DNA of 64,000 nt from Desulfofundulus salinus (GCF_003627965.1 NZ_RBWE01000001.1:265525-329524), one strand, 5' to 3'; positions 7,140 through 16,670 are shown, numbered from the stretch's first letter. Notes: generated by a model from the letters alone, not told the origin. Numbers and translations: made by a program.

Positions 7140-8117
7140 GTGTGGGGTAAAGTGTGTCCAAGAGCCTGTCCTCCACAAAAAACCGACATGCTGGATCGCT
7201 ACTTGGACGGGTTCTACCTCTGCGGCTTGACATTGGTGGCGGTGGCGGAGCGGTGTTCCGTTTCCCCCGATGCAGTGGAAAAGGCGCTGAAGCGCTACGA
7301 CAGGGAAGCATATATGGTGGAGCGTGCACGCCGCAAGCAAGAAAACGGCCGCAGGCGCCGGCAAAAGGATCAGGAACGGAAGCGCACTCCAGAAGCCAGG
7401 AAAAAGGACCGCGAAAGGAAACGGCGCGAGCGCGTGGAGGAGCGCACCTATGTTGAAGCCGTGCGGGAAGCCCTCCGGGACCTGGAAGTGATCGACCTCC
7501 TCCGCCGGGCTGCCAGGGAGGCCGGAGTGGCGGAAGAGCAACTGGCGTGTGCCAGGTACCTACCCGGAGCGGCCTCGGTGCACCACCCCTGCCCCGGCAG
7601 GGCCAGGGAGGCTGCCGAGGCCATGACCCCCTCGGAGGCCGGGGGCCGGGCCGAGTACGAGTTCCGCCTGATCAGGGGCGTTATGGTGGGCGTACCCGGG
7701 CCAGCAGTACTCCTCATCAGGGAAGCCCTGGACGCGGGTGATCTGTGCCTGGCGCTACGGCTGGCCAGGGAGGCGGTACTGGGAGCCGGGTTCGTGAACC
7801 CGTTTGCCAGCGTGGAGGACCTACGGGACGGCGTCACGAGGACCTACCTGCCCGAAGAGGTGGAGACCCTGCGGGAAAGCCTGGTGTCTGCCGCCCGGGC
7901 GGCGGCCCCGGTGCCGGAGCCGCCGGCACTGCACGAGCTCACCAAGGGGGAAAAAATGAAAATGGCAAGGCGGTGGCTGGCCCAGGCCCGGGCCGCGGAG
8001 CGTGACGCGGAGCGGATATGGTACGGCACATGCGGAGGGACAGGTAAGATAGGCAAGAAGGGAGGGTTGCGCAGCCCGGAGCGGGGCGAGGCGATGAGCG
8101 GGCTGATCAGGGGTTGA
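7140..8117 (+). CDS. hypothetical protein with basic coiled region
   Basis: A 325-residue protein of unknown family. Residues ~30-55 (LVAVAERCSVSPDAVEKALKRY) resemble a helix-turn-helix. A very basic segment follows (~65-105, dense in Arg, Lys and Glu), then a long Ala/Leu/Glu-rich helical domain and a Gly/Lys-rich tail. This could be a DNA-binding cargo protein. GC content is higher than in the genes upstream, hinting at a different origin. The GTG at 7140 has a GGAAGG Shine-Dalgarno; an internal ATG at 7188 lacks one. It runs to within 30 bases of the next start. No function is proposed. Confidence 0.55.
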   Translation: MWGKVCPRACPPQKTDMLDRYLDGFYLCGLTLVAVAERCSVSPDAVEKALKRYDREAYMVERARRKQENGRRRRQKDQERKRTPEARKKDRERKRRERVEERTYVEAVREALRDLEVIDLLRRAAREAGVAEEQLACARYLPGAASVHHPCPGRAREAAEAMTPSEAGGRAEYEFRLIRGVMVGVPGPAVLLIREALDAGDLCLALRLAREAVLGAGFVNPFASVEDLRDGVTRTYLPEEVETLRESLVSAARAAAPVPEPPALHELTKGEKMKMARRWLAQARAAERDAERIWYGTCGGTGKIGKKGGLRSPERGEAMSGLIRG

Positions 8118-8146
8118 AAGAAACAAAAGAAAGGAGGCGTTGGATA

Positions 8147-8503
8147 TTGGGGAGAAATCCTGCTTTTGGATGGTGGCCGCTTGACGATGCTTTTCCCGAC
8201 CAGGTGTGGAAAGTCGAAAATGATCACCTCACCTCAAGAGGTCCAGTGGCTTACCTGTGGGACCTGCGGACCGGCGAGAGAAAGACTTTACCCTGCACGG
8301 TAAAGCTTGGTTCATTCTTGATCGAAGGAGTATATTTCCCACGCCGGGAAAAGACTGCAGAGCGCGTGCGGGAGTTAGCCCGCAGGGCCGTTTCGATTTA
8401 CGGGCGGAAAGACCATCTTGCGGAATACCCGCTACCGGCAGGCCTCGGCCGCAGACTGGTACCGTTCTATCGGTACTGTATTGCCAGGTTGCTTGTTAGC
8501 TGA
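8147..8503 (+). CDS. hypothetical protein
   Basis: About 118 residues. The TTG at 8147 is chosen because AAGGAGG stands 9 bases upstream, although the frame stays open to 8114. The N-terminal part is Trp/Pro/Gly-rich (FGWWPLDDAFPDQVWKVE) and the C-terminal part is basic and helical. No known domain, signal peptide or membrane span was recognised. It ends just before a strong terminator, so it closes the rightward transcription unit of the element. Confidence 0.55.
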   Translation: MGRNPAFGWWPLDDAFPDQVWKVENDHLTSRGPVAYLWDLRTGERKTLPCTVKLGSFLIEGVYFPRREKTAERVRELARRAVSIYGRKDHLAEYPLPAGLGRRLVPFYRYCIARLLVS

Positions 8504-8510
8504 AGGTTGC

Positions 8511-8537
8511 CCGGGCATGTAGCTGCCCGGTTTTTTT
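8511..8537 (+). terminator. intrinsic terminator
   Basis: A 7-bp GC-rich stem (CCGGGCA with TGCCCGG, 6-nt loop) is followed by seven T residues. It ends the cargo operon upstream of the recombinase module. Confidence 0.85.
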
Positions 8538-8586
8538 ATGGATATGAAGAGGAGACGATCAAAAGCCAATTTAGGGGGTGTTGAAT

Positions 8587-8829
8587 GTGGGAGGGATAAA
8601 GGAGAACACAACAGGCTCATCGAAAATAAAGGTAGAGCACAAAAAAAGCGAGTATACGGTGGTGCATGTTTTTCCGGCCAATACCGAAGATGGTGATGAA
8701 CGCCTGAAAAAATTCAAGCGGCAAGTCATTGACTTAATTCTGGCCAGTGCACCACATGTTCAAGGAGTTAGTAATTATGCGGGCTGCTGCTTTATATCGC
8801 GTATCGACTTTGAAACAGGTGAAGAATAA
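8587..8829 (+). CDS. small protein upstream of and overlapping the recombinase gene
   Basis: About 80 residues from the GTG at 8587 (AGGGGG lies 9-14 bases upstream; GTG 8578 and TTG 8581 are alternatives). The sequence has an alternating strand/helix pattern (YTVVHVFPANT, then KKFKRQVIDLILASA) with a Cys pair near the end. It overlaps the recombinase gene by about 50 bases in another frame. Small genes in this position often accompany large serine recombinases and may act as accessory or regulatory factors; that role is inference only. Confidence 0.5.
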   Translation: MGGIKENTTGSSKIKVEHKKSEYTVVHVFPANTEDGDERLKKFKRQVIDLILASAPHVQGVSNYAGCCFISRIDFETGEE

Positions 8830-10426
8830 TCAAGAAGAAACCATTCCGTTGCAACAGCACGCTGTATACGCTTTTGTTGCCCAAAAGGGCTGGGAACTGG
8901 CCGTGGAGTATTTCGAGTCGGGCGTATCCGCATACAAGAAATCCTTCAAAAACAGGGATGTTATACAGGATATCATCAAGGACGCGGCCGCCGGGAAATT
9001 CGACGTCCTGCTGGTGTTTAAAGCCGACAGGCTCAGCAGGAACAGTTTCGAATATCCCCTGGTTCTCTGGGAACTGAGCAAGCTCGGTATCACAGTGATC
9101 AGTGTGGCAGACGAAAAAGTCCTCAACATCGAAGATCAGGCCGAGAAGCTTATCAGGTTTATCGAGGGGTGGCAGGCCGAAACGGAGTCCCGGAACACGT
9201 CTATCCGGGTATCCCGGGCCATGATGGACATGGCGAGAAAAGGCAAATGGTCCGGGGGGAGGCCTCCGTACGGATTCAGGTATTCGCAAAAGAAGAATGT
9301 AAGCATAGAAATTGATCCCGAGGAGGCCCGGGTAATTCAGATTATGTTTGAAATGGCTGAGGACGGTGCGGGGGGAAATAAAATCGCCAAATGGCTCAAC
9401 CAGCAGGGTTACCGGACGAAAAACGGTCGTTTATGGACAGGATATACTGTTAGGAGGGTCATGCAAAACCCTATTGTGGCGGGGTTGCCTGCCTACAACC
9501 GCTCAACCAGGCGCGATAAATCTTCTTGTTCTTATGATCTTAATAATCCTGAGATCATAATCCCCCGGGATGAAAACGGGAACCCCTTGCCTATTCCCGG
9601 GTTGCAGATAATACCGCTCGAAACCTGGCTTAAGGTAACGCAAAATATGAGACAAATTGCCGAACACAGTAAAATAAGTGGAAGAGCGATAGAAAGCACA
9701 TCTCTGCTGACAGGCTTTTTAAAGTGCGGTTCATGCGGGCGGGGTTTCCTTTCATCTACAAGGCGCCTGCCAAACGGAAAGATCAGGAGGGCCTACGTTT
9801 GCTCTACGAAAAACCGGCGGGGGTCTCAGTTCTGCAACGGGCAAACCCAATATGAACAGCATATTATCGATAAAATTTTTATGGACGAACTTGAGCAGTT
9901 TTTGCAAAAAATAGATCTTGGTGATTTAGCGGAATACCTGAGGGGAAAGCAGGCAGCCTCTCTTTCTATCGCTCAAAAAAGAGAAAGAGAACTGAACCGC
10001 GAAATCTCAAAGGCCAAGCGCATACTGGACTCATGGGTTGAGCGCTTGAACATGTATTTTGCGGACCCCCACAGCAGTCTATACTCTGAAGAACGTATTG
10101 CCACAGAAATCTCCAAGTGGGAGAAAAATATCCGAGAATTAGAGGAATCCCTCTCTGCTGTAAGAAACGAGTTGCAAACGGAAGTATGCGAGCAGGATAA
10201 GATTAAGGCTTTTATGCGAGTCGCGCCGCGTTGGTTGGAGCTGTTTAAGTCATCTCCTGTGCCCATTAAAAAGAAAATGCTCGCACAGATTGTAGACAGG
10301 GTGGTTTTATCTGGAAAACGAATCGAGATACATTACAACGTAAACCTTCTGGAAGTAGAGCGCACTGTCGGCGCGAGCGAGCAGCAGCAAGGAGAAATTA
10401 AATTGAAGGTAATACGTTCAATTTAA
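8777..10426 (+). CDS. large serine recombinase (integrase)
   Basis: A 549-residue site-specific recombinase. The N-terminal resolvase domain has the nucleophile Ser10 in ALYRVSTLKQ and the KADRLSRN motif (~82-89). A Recombinase domain follows (~155-290, including GKWSGGRPPYGFRY), then a zinc ribbon (KCGSCGRGF ... VCSTKNRRG ... FCNG), and a long coiled-coil C-terminal part typical of phage and ICE integrases of the TnpX/phiC31 kind. ATG 8777 is chosen for its CAAGGAG site 9 bases upstream; the ATG at 8747 lacks one. As the last element gene before chromosomal genes it should catalyse integration and excision; the right attachment site should lie within 10427-10540. Confidence 0.9.
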   Translation: MRAAALYRVSTLKQVKNNQEETIPLQQHAVYAFVAQKGWELAVEYFESGVSAYKKSFKNRDVIQDIIKDAAAGKFDVLLVFKADRLSRNSFEYPLVLWELSKLGITVISVADEKVLNIEDQAEKLIRFIEGWQAETESRNTSIRVSRAMMDMARKGKWSGGRPPYGFRYSQKKNVSIEIDPEEARVIQIMFEMAEDGAGGNKIAKWLNQQGYRTKNGRLWTGYTVRRVMQNPIVAGLPAYNRSTRRDKSSCSYDLNNPEIIIPRDENGNPLPIPGLQIIPLETWLKVTQNMRQIAEHSKISGRAIESTSLLTGFLKCGSCGRGFLSSTRRLPNGKIRRAYVCSTKNRRGSQFCNGQTQYEQHIIDKIFMDELEQFLQKIDLGDLAEYLRGKQAASLSIAQKRERELNREISKAKRILDSWVERLNMYFADPHSSLYSEERIATEISKWEKNIRELEESLSAVRNELQTEVCEQDKIKAFMRVAPRWLELFKSSPVPIKKKMLAQIVDRVVLSGKRIEIHYNVNLLEVERTVGASEQQQGEIKLKVIRSI

Positions 10427-10542
10427 TACATGTGTTTGGTCGTGACTAGGGAACAATAGGAAAGCCCAGGTTGCCTACAGCTTGCAAAATGGTTTCCACA
10501 AGGCAGCACCTCCGTCTCTCAAAATTTCTGGCTCGGGGAGGC

Positions 10543-10570
10543 CGGCCCCCGGCAGTGTTGCCGGGGGCCG
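10543..10570 (-). terminator. terminator of the DUF1659/DUF2922 operon
   Basis: A perfect 12-bp stem (CGGCCCCCGGCA with TGCCGGGGGCCG, GTGT loop) lies 20 bases past the DUF2922 stop. The T-tail on the minus strand is weak, but the stem is very stable. The ~115 bases between it and the recombinase stop hold no gene and are the likely element/chromosome junction. Confidence 0.7.
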
Positions 10571-10589
10571 GGATGTTGAAGGGGATGGT

Positions 10590-10823
10590 TTAGGCCGGGT
10601 CGTACAGGTCGTTGGTGGTGCGGTCGACGATCTGCACATCCTGCTTGGATACCAGGGCGCCGCCGCCGGTGAGAAAGACGTTCCTGCTGATGATCAGGTC
10701 CATTACGGCTTCGATTTCGGCGGCGGTAACGTTATCCCGGGGGTTGTCCAGGCTGATGGTGAAGTTGGAGCCGCTTTGATTTTTAAAAACCATGCGCAGG
10801 GTCTGGGTGGTGGTGACAGCCAC
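10590..10823 (-). CDS. DUF2922 family protein
   Basis: A 77-residue protein of the DUF2922 family, recognised from the pattern TLRMVFKNQSGSNFTISLDNPRDN followed by VMDLIISRNVF. These small soluble proteins are common in spore-forming Firmicutes and usually sit directly beside a DUF1659 gene; their function is unknown. Here the partner lies 446 bases upstream, because a palindromic MITE-like element is inserted between them. A good Shine-Dalgarno (AAGGAGGTG) precedes the ATG. Confidence 0.75.
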   Translation of the reverse strand: MAVTTTQTLRMVFKNQSGSNFTISLDNPRDNVTAAEIEAVMDLIISRNVFLTGGGALVSKQDVQIVDRTTNDLYDPA

Positions 10824-10850
10824 AAAAATGCACCTCCTTGTTGTTTTGGC

Positions 10851-11158
10851 GTAAATATTCAGTGAACCTGGTTAGATGCGGCGCTGTCCCCCGCTCACTC
10901 CGGTGCTCCGCGCCGACAGCACCGCGGTTCGCTTCGGGCCGACTCTGGCTCTCTGCGGATTGCCCGCTACTAATCATTCTTCGTTGTTACCTCTTGAAAC
11001 AGTATGTCTTAAAAGGTCTTCTTCCGGGTAGTTCATCATGCGTCCTCGAGAGCCGAGCCGGCAGCCTCGCTTCACCGGGTGCTGTTACCGGCGCTTCGCA
11101 AGTCGTTCGCTCCGGACAGCGCCGCATCCTCTTCATAACGGTTTTACTGAATATTTAC
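10851..11158 (+). mobile_element. palindromic MITE-like element, copy 1
   Basis: 308 bp bounded by perfect 13-bp terminal inverted repeats GTAAATATTCAGT / ACTGAATATTTAC. Inside them lie long palindromic arms (ATGCGGCGCTGTCC near one end and its complement near the other). Eight-base flanks GTTTTGGC and GTTTGGGC differ at one position and look like a target-site duplication. No protein is encoded. Relative to copy 2 (12998-13201, opposite orientation) it carries about 100 extra bases at 10931-11030. It splits the DUF1659/DUF2922 gene pair. Confidence 0.8.
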
Positions 11159-11268
11159 GTTTGGGCCGGCTTTTAGCCGTGCCAGGGGAACCTGCTTTCT
11201 AATCGACAGGGGGGATCAACAGGCGGGGCCTGTATCCAAACCGGCCCCGCCTCCCTATGTGCTGATCG

Positions 11269-11493
11269 TTACACCTGTACCAGGCGGGCGTTGTCAATCC
11301 GGTTCACGCCGGCCAGGGTATATTCCTGCAGCCCGGCCAGGGCCTGGGCCACATCAAAGAGATCCTGGTCGGCGGCATCGGGGCGCACGTTATTCAGGTT
11401 TTTGTTGCGGTAGACCGGGTTGCCCTCCCCGTCAACGCCGGTTTGCAGCACCAGCCGCAGGACCGTGGTGTTGGGAACCTTGCTTACTGCCAT
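11269..11493 (-). CDS. DUF1659 family protein
   Basis: A 74-residue protein of the DUF1659 family: it starts MAVSKVPNTTVLRLVLQTG, and the middle DLFDVAQALAGLQEYTL and end RIDNARLV match the family pattern. The start at 11493 is chosen from the CAAGGAGGTG Shine-Dalgarno; the longer frame to 11595 would include the promoter. It is the first gene of the pair with DUF2922 and is transcribed from a near-consensus sigma-A promoter. The function of the family is unknown. Confidence 0.75.
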   Translation of the reverse strand: MAVSKVPNTTVLRLVLQTGVDGEGNPVYRNKNLNNVRPDAADQDLFDVAQALAGLQEYTLAGVNRIDNARLVQV

Positions 11494-11547
11494 AACGTGA
11501 AACACCTCCTTGAGTTTTGACCGAACACGTGTTCGCCTTGTGGTTCT

Positions 11548-11576
11548 ATTATACCCCGGGCAGGGGGTACCGTCAA
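11548..11576 (-). promoter_or_regulatory. sigma-A promoter of the DUF1659 gene
   Basis: On the minus strand TTGACG (11576-11571), 17 bp, then TATAAT (11553-11548). A palindrome GAACACGTGTTC lies just downstream (centre ~11528), in the transcribed leader, and could be an operator. Confidence 0.75.
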
Positions 11577-11695
11577 GTCCAGAATTTGTCAGCATGTGTC
11601 TAATTTTGGAGCAGTTCTATTCGGGGCATTTGCTGTATGCCAGAATATGGTTGGGCCGCGCTATTGCCGATTTTCAAGATTAATACCGATTTAAT

Positions 11696-11724
11696 TTGAC
11701 ACTATTCGGGCTATTTGCTAGAAT
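11696..11724 (+). promoter_or_regulatory. sigma-A promoter of metK
   Basis: TTGACA (11696-11701), 17-bp spacer, TAGAAT (11719-11724), 44 bases before the metK start. The short leader leaves no room for an S-box SAM riboswitch. Confidence 0.8.
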
Positions 11725-11767
11725 AGTCGTGGCAGTTTTTGCCCGCAAGACATGGAGGTGGGTTGTC

Positions 11768-12958
<1,191 letters not shown>

Positions 12959-12997
12959 GAGACCAGGCACATAGACATTGAGTTAAGCAATTTAAAA

Positions 12998-13201
12998 GTA
13001 TTCAGTAAAACCGTTATGAAGAGGATGCGGCGCTGTCCGGAGCGAACGACTTGCGAAGCGCCGGTAACAGCACCCGGTGAAGCGAGGCTGCCGGCTCGGC
13101 TCTCGAGGACGCATGATGAACCGAGCCGCGGTGCTGTCGGCGCGGAGCACTGGAGTGAGCGGGGACAGCGCCGCATCCAACCGGGTTCACTGAATATTGA
13201 C
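12998..13201 (-). mobile_element. palindromic MITE-like element, copy 2
   Basis: 204 bp, near-identical to copy 1 in opposite orientation but without its ~100-bp central extra segment. The ends are GTATTCAGT and ACTGAATATTGAC, and the 16-bp internal arms GGATGCGGCGCTGTCC (13023-13038) and complement (13163-13178) are perfect. It is flanked by the exact 8-bp direct repeat ATTTAAAA (12990-12997 and 13202-13209), a good target-site duplication. It lies just past metK and may act as its terminator, since the arms would form a long hairpin. Confidence 0.8.
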
Positions 13202-13274
13202 ATTTAAAACGCCGGGTAACCCTTTCACCCCCGTTCGCGGTCCTGCATATGGTGGAGCAAGAGCGGATTGAGGG

Positions 13275-13763
13275 GTGATTGACTTGTTGGTGCAGTTTCT
13301 CCTGGCGCTCTGGCTTGTGTGGCTTGTTCTGGTAGTGGTGAAGGTGTGCCGCCTGGTTTTGGTTTACCGCTGTTATGCCGGGCAAAGCCGGGGAAAACTG
13401 GTGTTGCTCCTGAGCAACCAGGATCAGGCCTGCGAGGGGTTTTTACGCCGGCTGGCTTTTGGGTGCGAACTTTTGTTACCCCGGGTGGAAATGGCCGTGG
13501 TGGTGGATGAGCACAGTTGCGACGATACCTTTGGCATTGCCCGTATCCTTGGCCGCAAACTGGGCTTTAGCGCTCTGCGGGCCAGGGAAACCACCGGTGA
13601 GGAAAAGGCGGCCCTTTCGGCCATGCTGGCTCGCCTGCCGGGGGAGCCCCGGAACGGCCTGGTTGGCGGGAAAAGACCTGCCTGGTATTACGATGCCCGG
13701 GGATTGCAGGGCCGGAATCTTTTACGCACACCCGTATTACGACAGATGGGCTGGGCGGCCTGA
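13275..13763 (+). CDS. hypothetical protein with N-terminal membrane segment
   Basis: A 162-residue protein from GTG 13275. One strong membrane span covers residues ~4-24 (LLVQFLLALWLVWLVLVVV). A cytosolic part follows with the pattern GKLVLLLSNQDQACEGFLRRLAF and, later, MAVVVDEHSCDDTFGIARILGRKL, which resembles a small nucleotide- or glycosyltransferase-like fold, though I cannot assign it. It lies 50 bases upstream of a diguanylate cyclase and probably shares its transcript. No function is proposed. Confidence 0.6.
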   Translation: MIDLLVQFLLALWLVWLVLVVVKVCRLVLVYRCYAGQSRGKLVLLLSNQDQACEGFLRRLAFGCELLLPRVEMAVVVDEHSCDDTFGIARILGRKLGFSALRARETTGEEKAALSAMLARLPGEPRNGLVGGKRPAWYYDARGLQGRNLLRTPVLRQMGWAA

Positions 13764-13821
13764 AAAACGGGGAGGAGGTAATCGGTCTTTCTTGTCGAAA
13801 TAGACCCTTGAGGTGAGGAGT

Positions 13822-15519
13822 TTGAAGGGCATGCGTCGCATTACCCACGTTGCTTACACCTGGCTGATCATCGGCCTGGGTGCGTGGGGCCTGGCGCGCC
13901 TTTTTTCTTTTCTGGACCTGGATTACGGCGGGCATTTTCTAGTCTTCATCGTCCTGGGAGTGGCCGCCGAGTGGCTGGCGGTCAACTTTCCCCACGGCCA
14001 GCTGTCGGGGGGCTTTGCTCTGGTTCTGGCCACCTTTATCCTTTTCGACGCGTCGGCAGCGGCCTGGACCGGGGCGCTGGCCACCCTGATCAGCCAGGGG
14101 TTTTTGCCCCGGGGCAATCCCCTGCGGACCGTTTTTTTCAATGCCGCCCAGCATGTGCTGGCGGTGATGGCCGGGAACTACGTTTTTCTCCGGGTTGCCG
14201 GTGCGGCCGGCAACCGGCTTACGGTGGAACTGGCTGTTGGCCTCCTTGCCTTTTCGGGGGCCTACTTTCTGGTGAATCACCTGCTGGTCTCTTTGTACGT
14301 TGCCCCCAGGAGATCCCTTTACCCCATGCTTTCCTGGTGGGATGCCCTGCGCTGGGACGGGTTTACCTGCCTGTTCAGCATCCCCATAGGGCTGCTCATG
14401 GCCTTTTTGTACCGCGAAGCAGGGTTGTCTGGTGTGGTTCTCCTTTTCCTGCCCGTTTTGGTGGTACAGTTTGTCTTGCGGTTGTACGTGCATATGGAGC
14501 TGACCAACAGGGAATTGCTGGCCCTCTACCACGTGGCCCGGGGATTGAGCCAGAGGCTTGATGTGCAGGAAATATTGGATTTGGTGCTCAAGGAGACCCG
14601 GCGGGTGGTGTCTTATCATAGCGGGGTAATTTATTTATGGTCCGAGCAAAAGGGCTATTTTGAGGCTCGAGCGGCTGCCGGTCCTTTCAGGGAAAAATTA
14701 TGTAAGAGCGTGGTTTTTTCAGGGGAGGGTTTTACCGGTTGGGTCGTAGAAAACGGTGAGCCGGAAATTATTCACGATGCGCGGGAAGATCCCCGGGTTC
14801 GGCAGGAGCCGGGATTATTCCAGGTGCTGCGTTCTTTAATGGTTATTCCCCTTTTGGCCGACACAAGGACGGTGGGTGTTCTGGTCATCGGGGATAAGCG
14901 CCCCTTTGCCTTTAATGAAAACCACCTGCACACCATCTCCGTCATTTGCGGCCAGGCGGCGGTGGCCATTGCCAACACCATTTTAATGAAGCGCCTGGAG
15001 GAAAGCGCCAATACCGACGGCCTGACGGGCATTTACAATCACCGTTATTTTACCCACCGGCTGGGGGCCGAGTACCGGCGCACCCGGGATGCCGGGCTAC
15101 CCCTGGCGCTGATCATGCTGGATGTGGATAATTTTAAGCTGATCAACGACCGCTTCGGGCACGTGGCCGGGGATGCGGTGCTGGTGGAACTGGCCGGGCT
15201 CCTGCGGGATGCCGTGGGTGAGGCGGGGGTGGTTTGCCGGTACGGTGGGGAGGAATTTGCCGTCCTCCTGCCCGGCTGTGATGCCGCCCGGGCCGGTGCC
15301 CTGGCCGGGGAGCTGAGGCGGCTGGTGCGGGAACATCATTTTGCGGTGGAGGGCATGCCCCGGCAGGTACGGATCAGCCTGGGGGTAGCGGCCTGCCCCC
15401 GGGATGCGGTGGATGTAAACACGCTGGTGCAACGGGCCGACCAGGCACTTTACGGGGCCAAAAAAGCAGGCAAAGATCGCGTGGTGTTGTACGAGCAGTT
15501 AGCCGAACTGCCGCGGTAA
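13822..15519 (+). CDS. membrane GAF-GGDEF diguanylate cyclase
   Basis: About 565 residues. The N-terminal ~220 residues hold six or seven membrane spans (a MASE-like sensor). A GAF domain covers ~230-380 (GVIYLWSEQKGYFEARAAAG ... SVICGQAAVAIAN), and a C-terminal GGDEF domain ~400-560 has DGLTGIYNHRYF, LDVDNFKLINDRFGH and the active-site variant RYGGEEF. It should make cyclic di-GMP from two GTP. The RxxD product-inhibition site expected before GGEEF is absent. Start candidates are GTG 13813, TTG 13822 and ATG 13831 behind a GAGGTGAGGAG site; TTG 13822 has the best spacing. It is followed closely by comF. Confidence 0.85.
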   Translation: MKGMRRITHVAYTWLIIGLGAWGLARLFSFLDLDYGGHFLVFIVLGVAAEWLAVNFPHGQLSGGFALVLATFILFDASAAAWTGALATLISQGFLPRGNPLRTVFFNAAQHVLAVMAGNYVFLRVAGAAGNRLTVELAVGLLAFSGAYFLVNHLLVSLYVAPRRSLYPMLSWWDALRWDGFTCLFSIPIGLLMAFLYREAGLSGVVLLFLPVLVVQFVLRLYVHMELTNRELLALYHVARGLSQRLDVQEILDLVLKETRRVVSYHSGVIYLWSEQKGYFEARAAAGPFREKLCKSVVFSGEGFTGWVVENGEPEIIHDAREDPRVRQEPGLFQVLRSLMVIPLLADTRTVGVLVIGDKRPFAFNENHLHTISVICGQAAVAIANTILMKRLEESANTDGLTGIYNHRYFTHRLGAEYRRTRDAGLPLALIMLDVDNFKLINDRFGHVAGDAVLVELAGLLRDAVGEAGVVCRYGGEEFAVLLPGCDAARAGALAGELRRLVREHHFAVEGMPRQVRISLGVAACPRDAVDVNTLVQRADQALYGAKKAGKDRVVLYEQLAELPR

Positions 15520-15535
15520 ACGGGAGCTGATCGGG

Positions 15536-16408
15536 GTGCAGCGTCTTTTAATCCCCTTGCGGGAACTGTGGACCGATTTTCTGGATCTATTATTTCCCCC
15601 GTCCCGGGGGTGTCCCCTCTGTGGTGCCGCGGCGGAAGATGGAGAGCTTTGCTCCAGGTGCCGGGAGATGTTTTTAGACAACAGAATGCCGGTTGGCTGT
15701 ACTATTTGCGGCTGCTTTCAGAGACCGTCAGGAAAAAGAACCGGCACCCCTGGTGAGGAGCCCGGAGGGTCTGGCGGTGGGGCTCTTGTTACAACTTCCC
15801 GGTCCACCGGCCGGGGCGGTGCTCCTTTCCCGCACCTGCCCTGTCCCCAGTGTGGGGCCGGGTGCCCTCCCTTTAACGCAGCCCGGGCTGTCGGTCCCTA
15901 CGAAGGCGTGTTGAAGGAAGCTGTCCTGCGCCTGAAGTTTCGCCGGGAGCGGTGGCTGGCCCGTCCCCTGGGACGTCTTTTGGCCGCGGTGGCCCGGGAA
16001 TTGGTTCCCCCTGGAACGCCTCCCCTTGTGGTCCCGGTGCCCCTTTCCCGGAAACGCTTACAGGCCCGGGGGTTTAATCAGGCCGAATGGCTGGCCCGGG
16101 AGCTGTCCCTGACGCTGGGCTGGTCCCTTGTGCCGGCCCTGCGCAAGGTGCGGGAAACCCCTCCCCAAACGGGACTGCCGCGCTCCGCCCGTTTGAGCAA
16201 TCTGTCCGGGTCCTTTGCCCTGGCCGGTGATATTCCGCCGGGATCGGTGGCGGTCCTGGTGGACGACGTTATTACCACCGGTTCTACCGCTCGAGAATGT
16301 ACCCGTACTCTTCTGGCGGCCGGAGTAGTTGCGGTTTATGTAGTTACCCTGGCCGGGCCTTTGTGCTGCGGTTCGACAGAAGGCGATACAGGCGGTCCTT
16401 TATTTTAA
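15536..16408 (+). CDS. comF: ComF-family phosphoribosyltransferase-like protein
   Basis: A 290-residue ComF protein. The N-terminal zinc-binding part has paired cysteines (CPLCG, CSRC, CTICG, CPQCG). The C-terminal phosphoribosyltransferase domain has VPVPLSRKRLQARGFNQAEWLA and the PRPP loop VAVLVDDVITTGSTARECTR. ComF supports DNA uptake in competent bacteria and is also widespread in non-competent species. The zinc region contains an insertion rich in Gly/Thr/Ser (about residues 65-90) that looks like a linker expansion. The GTG start lies 17 bases past the cyclase stop, so the two are co-transcribed. Confidence 0.85.
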   Translation: MQRLLIPLRELWTDFLDLLFPPSRGCPLCGAAAEDGELCSRCREMFLDNRMPVGCTICGCFQRPSGKRTGTPGEEPGGSGGGALVTTSRSTGRGGAPFPHLPCPQCGAGCPPFNAARAVGPYEGVLKEAVLRLKFRRERWLARPLGRLLAAVARELVPPGTPPLVVPVPLSRKRLQARGFNQAEWLARELSLTLGWSLVPALRKVRETPPQTGLPRSARLSNLSGSFALAGDIPPGSVAVLVDDVITTGSTARECTRTLLAAGVVAVYVVTLAGPLCCGSTEGDTGGPLF

Positions 16409-16440
16409 CCTGTTGTGACAAAATTTTCGCTCACCAACAG

Positions 16441-16532
16441 TTTATCCAAATCCGAAAGGGTTGTCCGACGGGTTATTAACAGGCTTATCCACATTATCCA
16501 CAGATTTTTCATCCACAGGAGACTTTTCCACA
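16441..16532 (+). other. cluster of DnaA-box-like sequences
   Basis: Two perfect, directly adjacent TTATCCACA boxes lie at 16485-16493 and 16494-16502. Related sites are TTTATCCAA at 16441-16449, TCATCCACA at 16509-16517 and TTTTCCACA at 16524-16532. All have the same orientation within about 90 bp. The region between comF and the cold-shock gene otherwise holds only transposon relics. The boxes match the bacterial DnaA consensus; function is unproven. Confidence 0.55.
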
Positions 16533-16670
16533 GGCGTTTTTCGACATGACGATCCCGGTTGGACGGTGCCGGGTGCGGTTTTCAACTGTGCGCAGCTCCT
16601 GGAATTTCCCCGGCTGGAGGTGGGTGGGTTCAGGAGTAACGTATGGTCGATTACATGGCAGGCCTGTCAA

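Noticed and set aside
6787-7230. 147-codon Arg/Gly/Pro-rich frame over the small membrane protein
   Set aside because: Low-complexity composition typical of a wrong frame; the alternative frame gives plausible membrane segments.
11577-11767. SAM (S-box) riboswitch upstream of metK
   Set aside because: Searched for because it is frequent in Firmicutes; the promoter lies only 44 bases before the start and no S-box core or terminator was seen.
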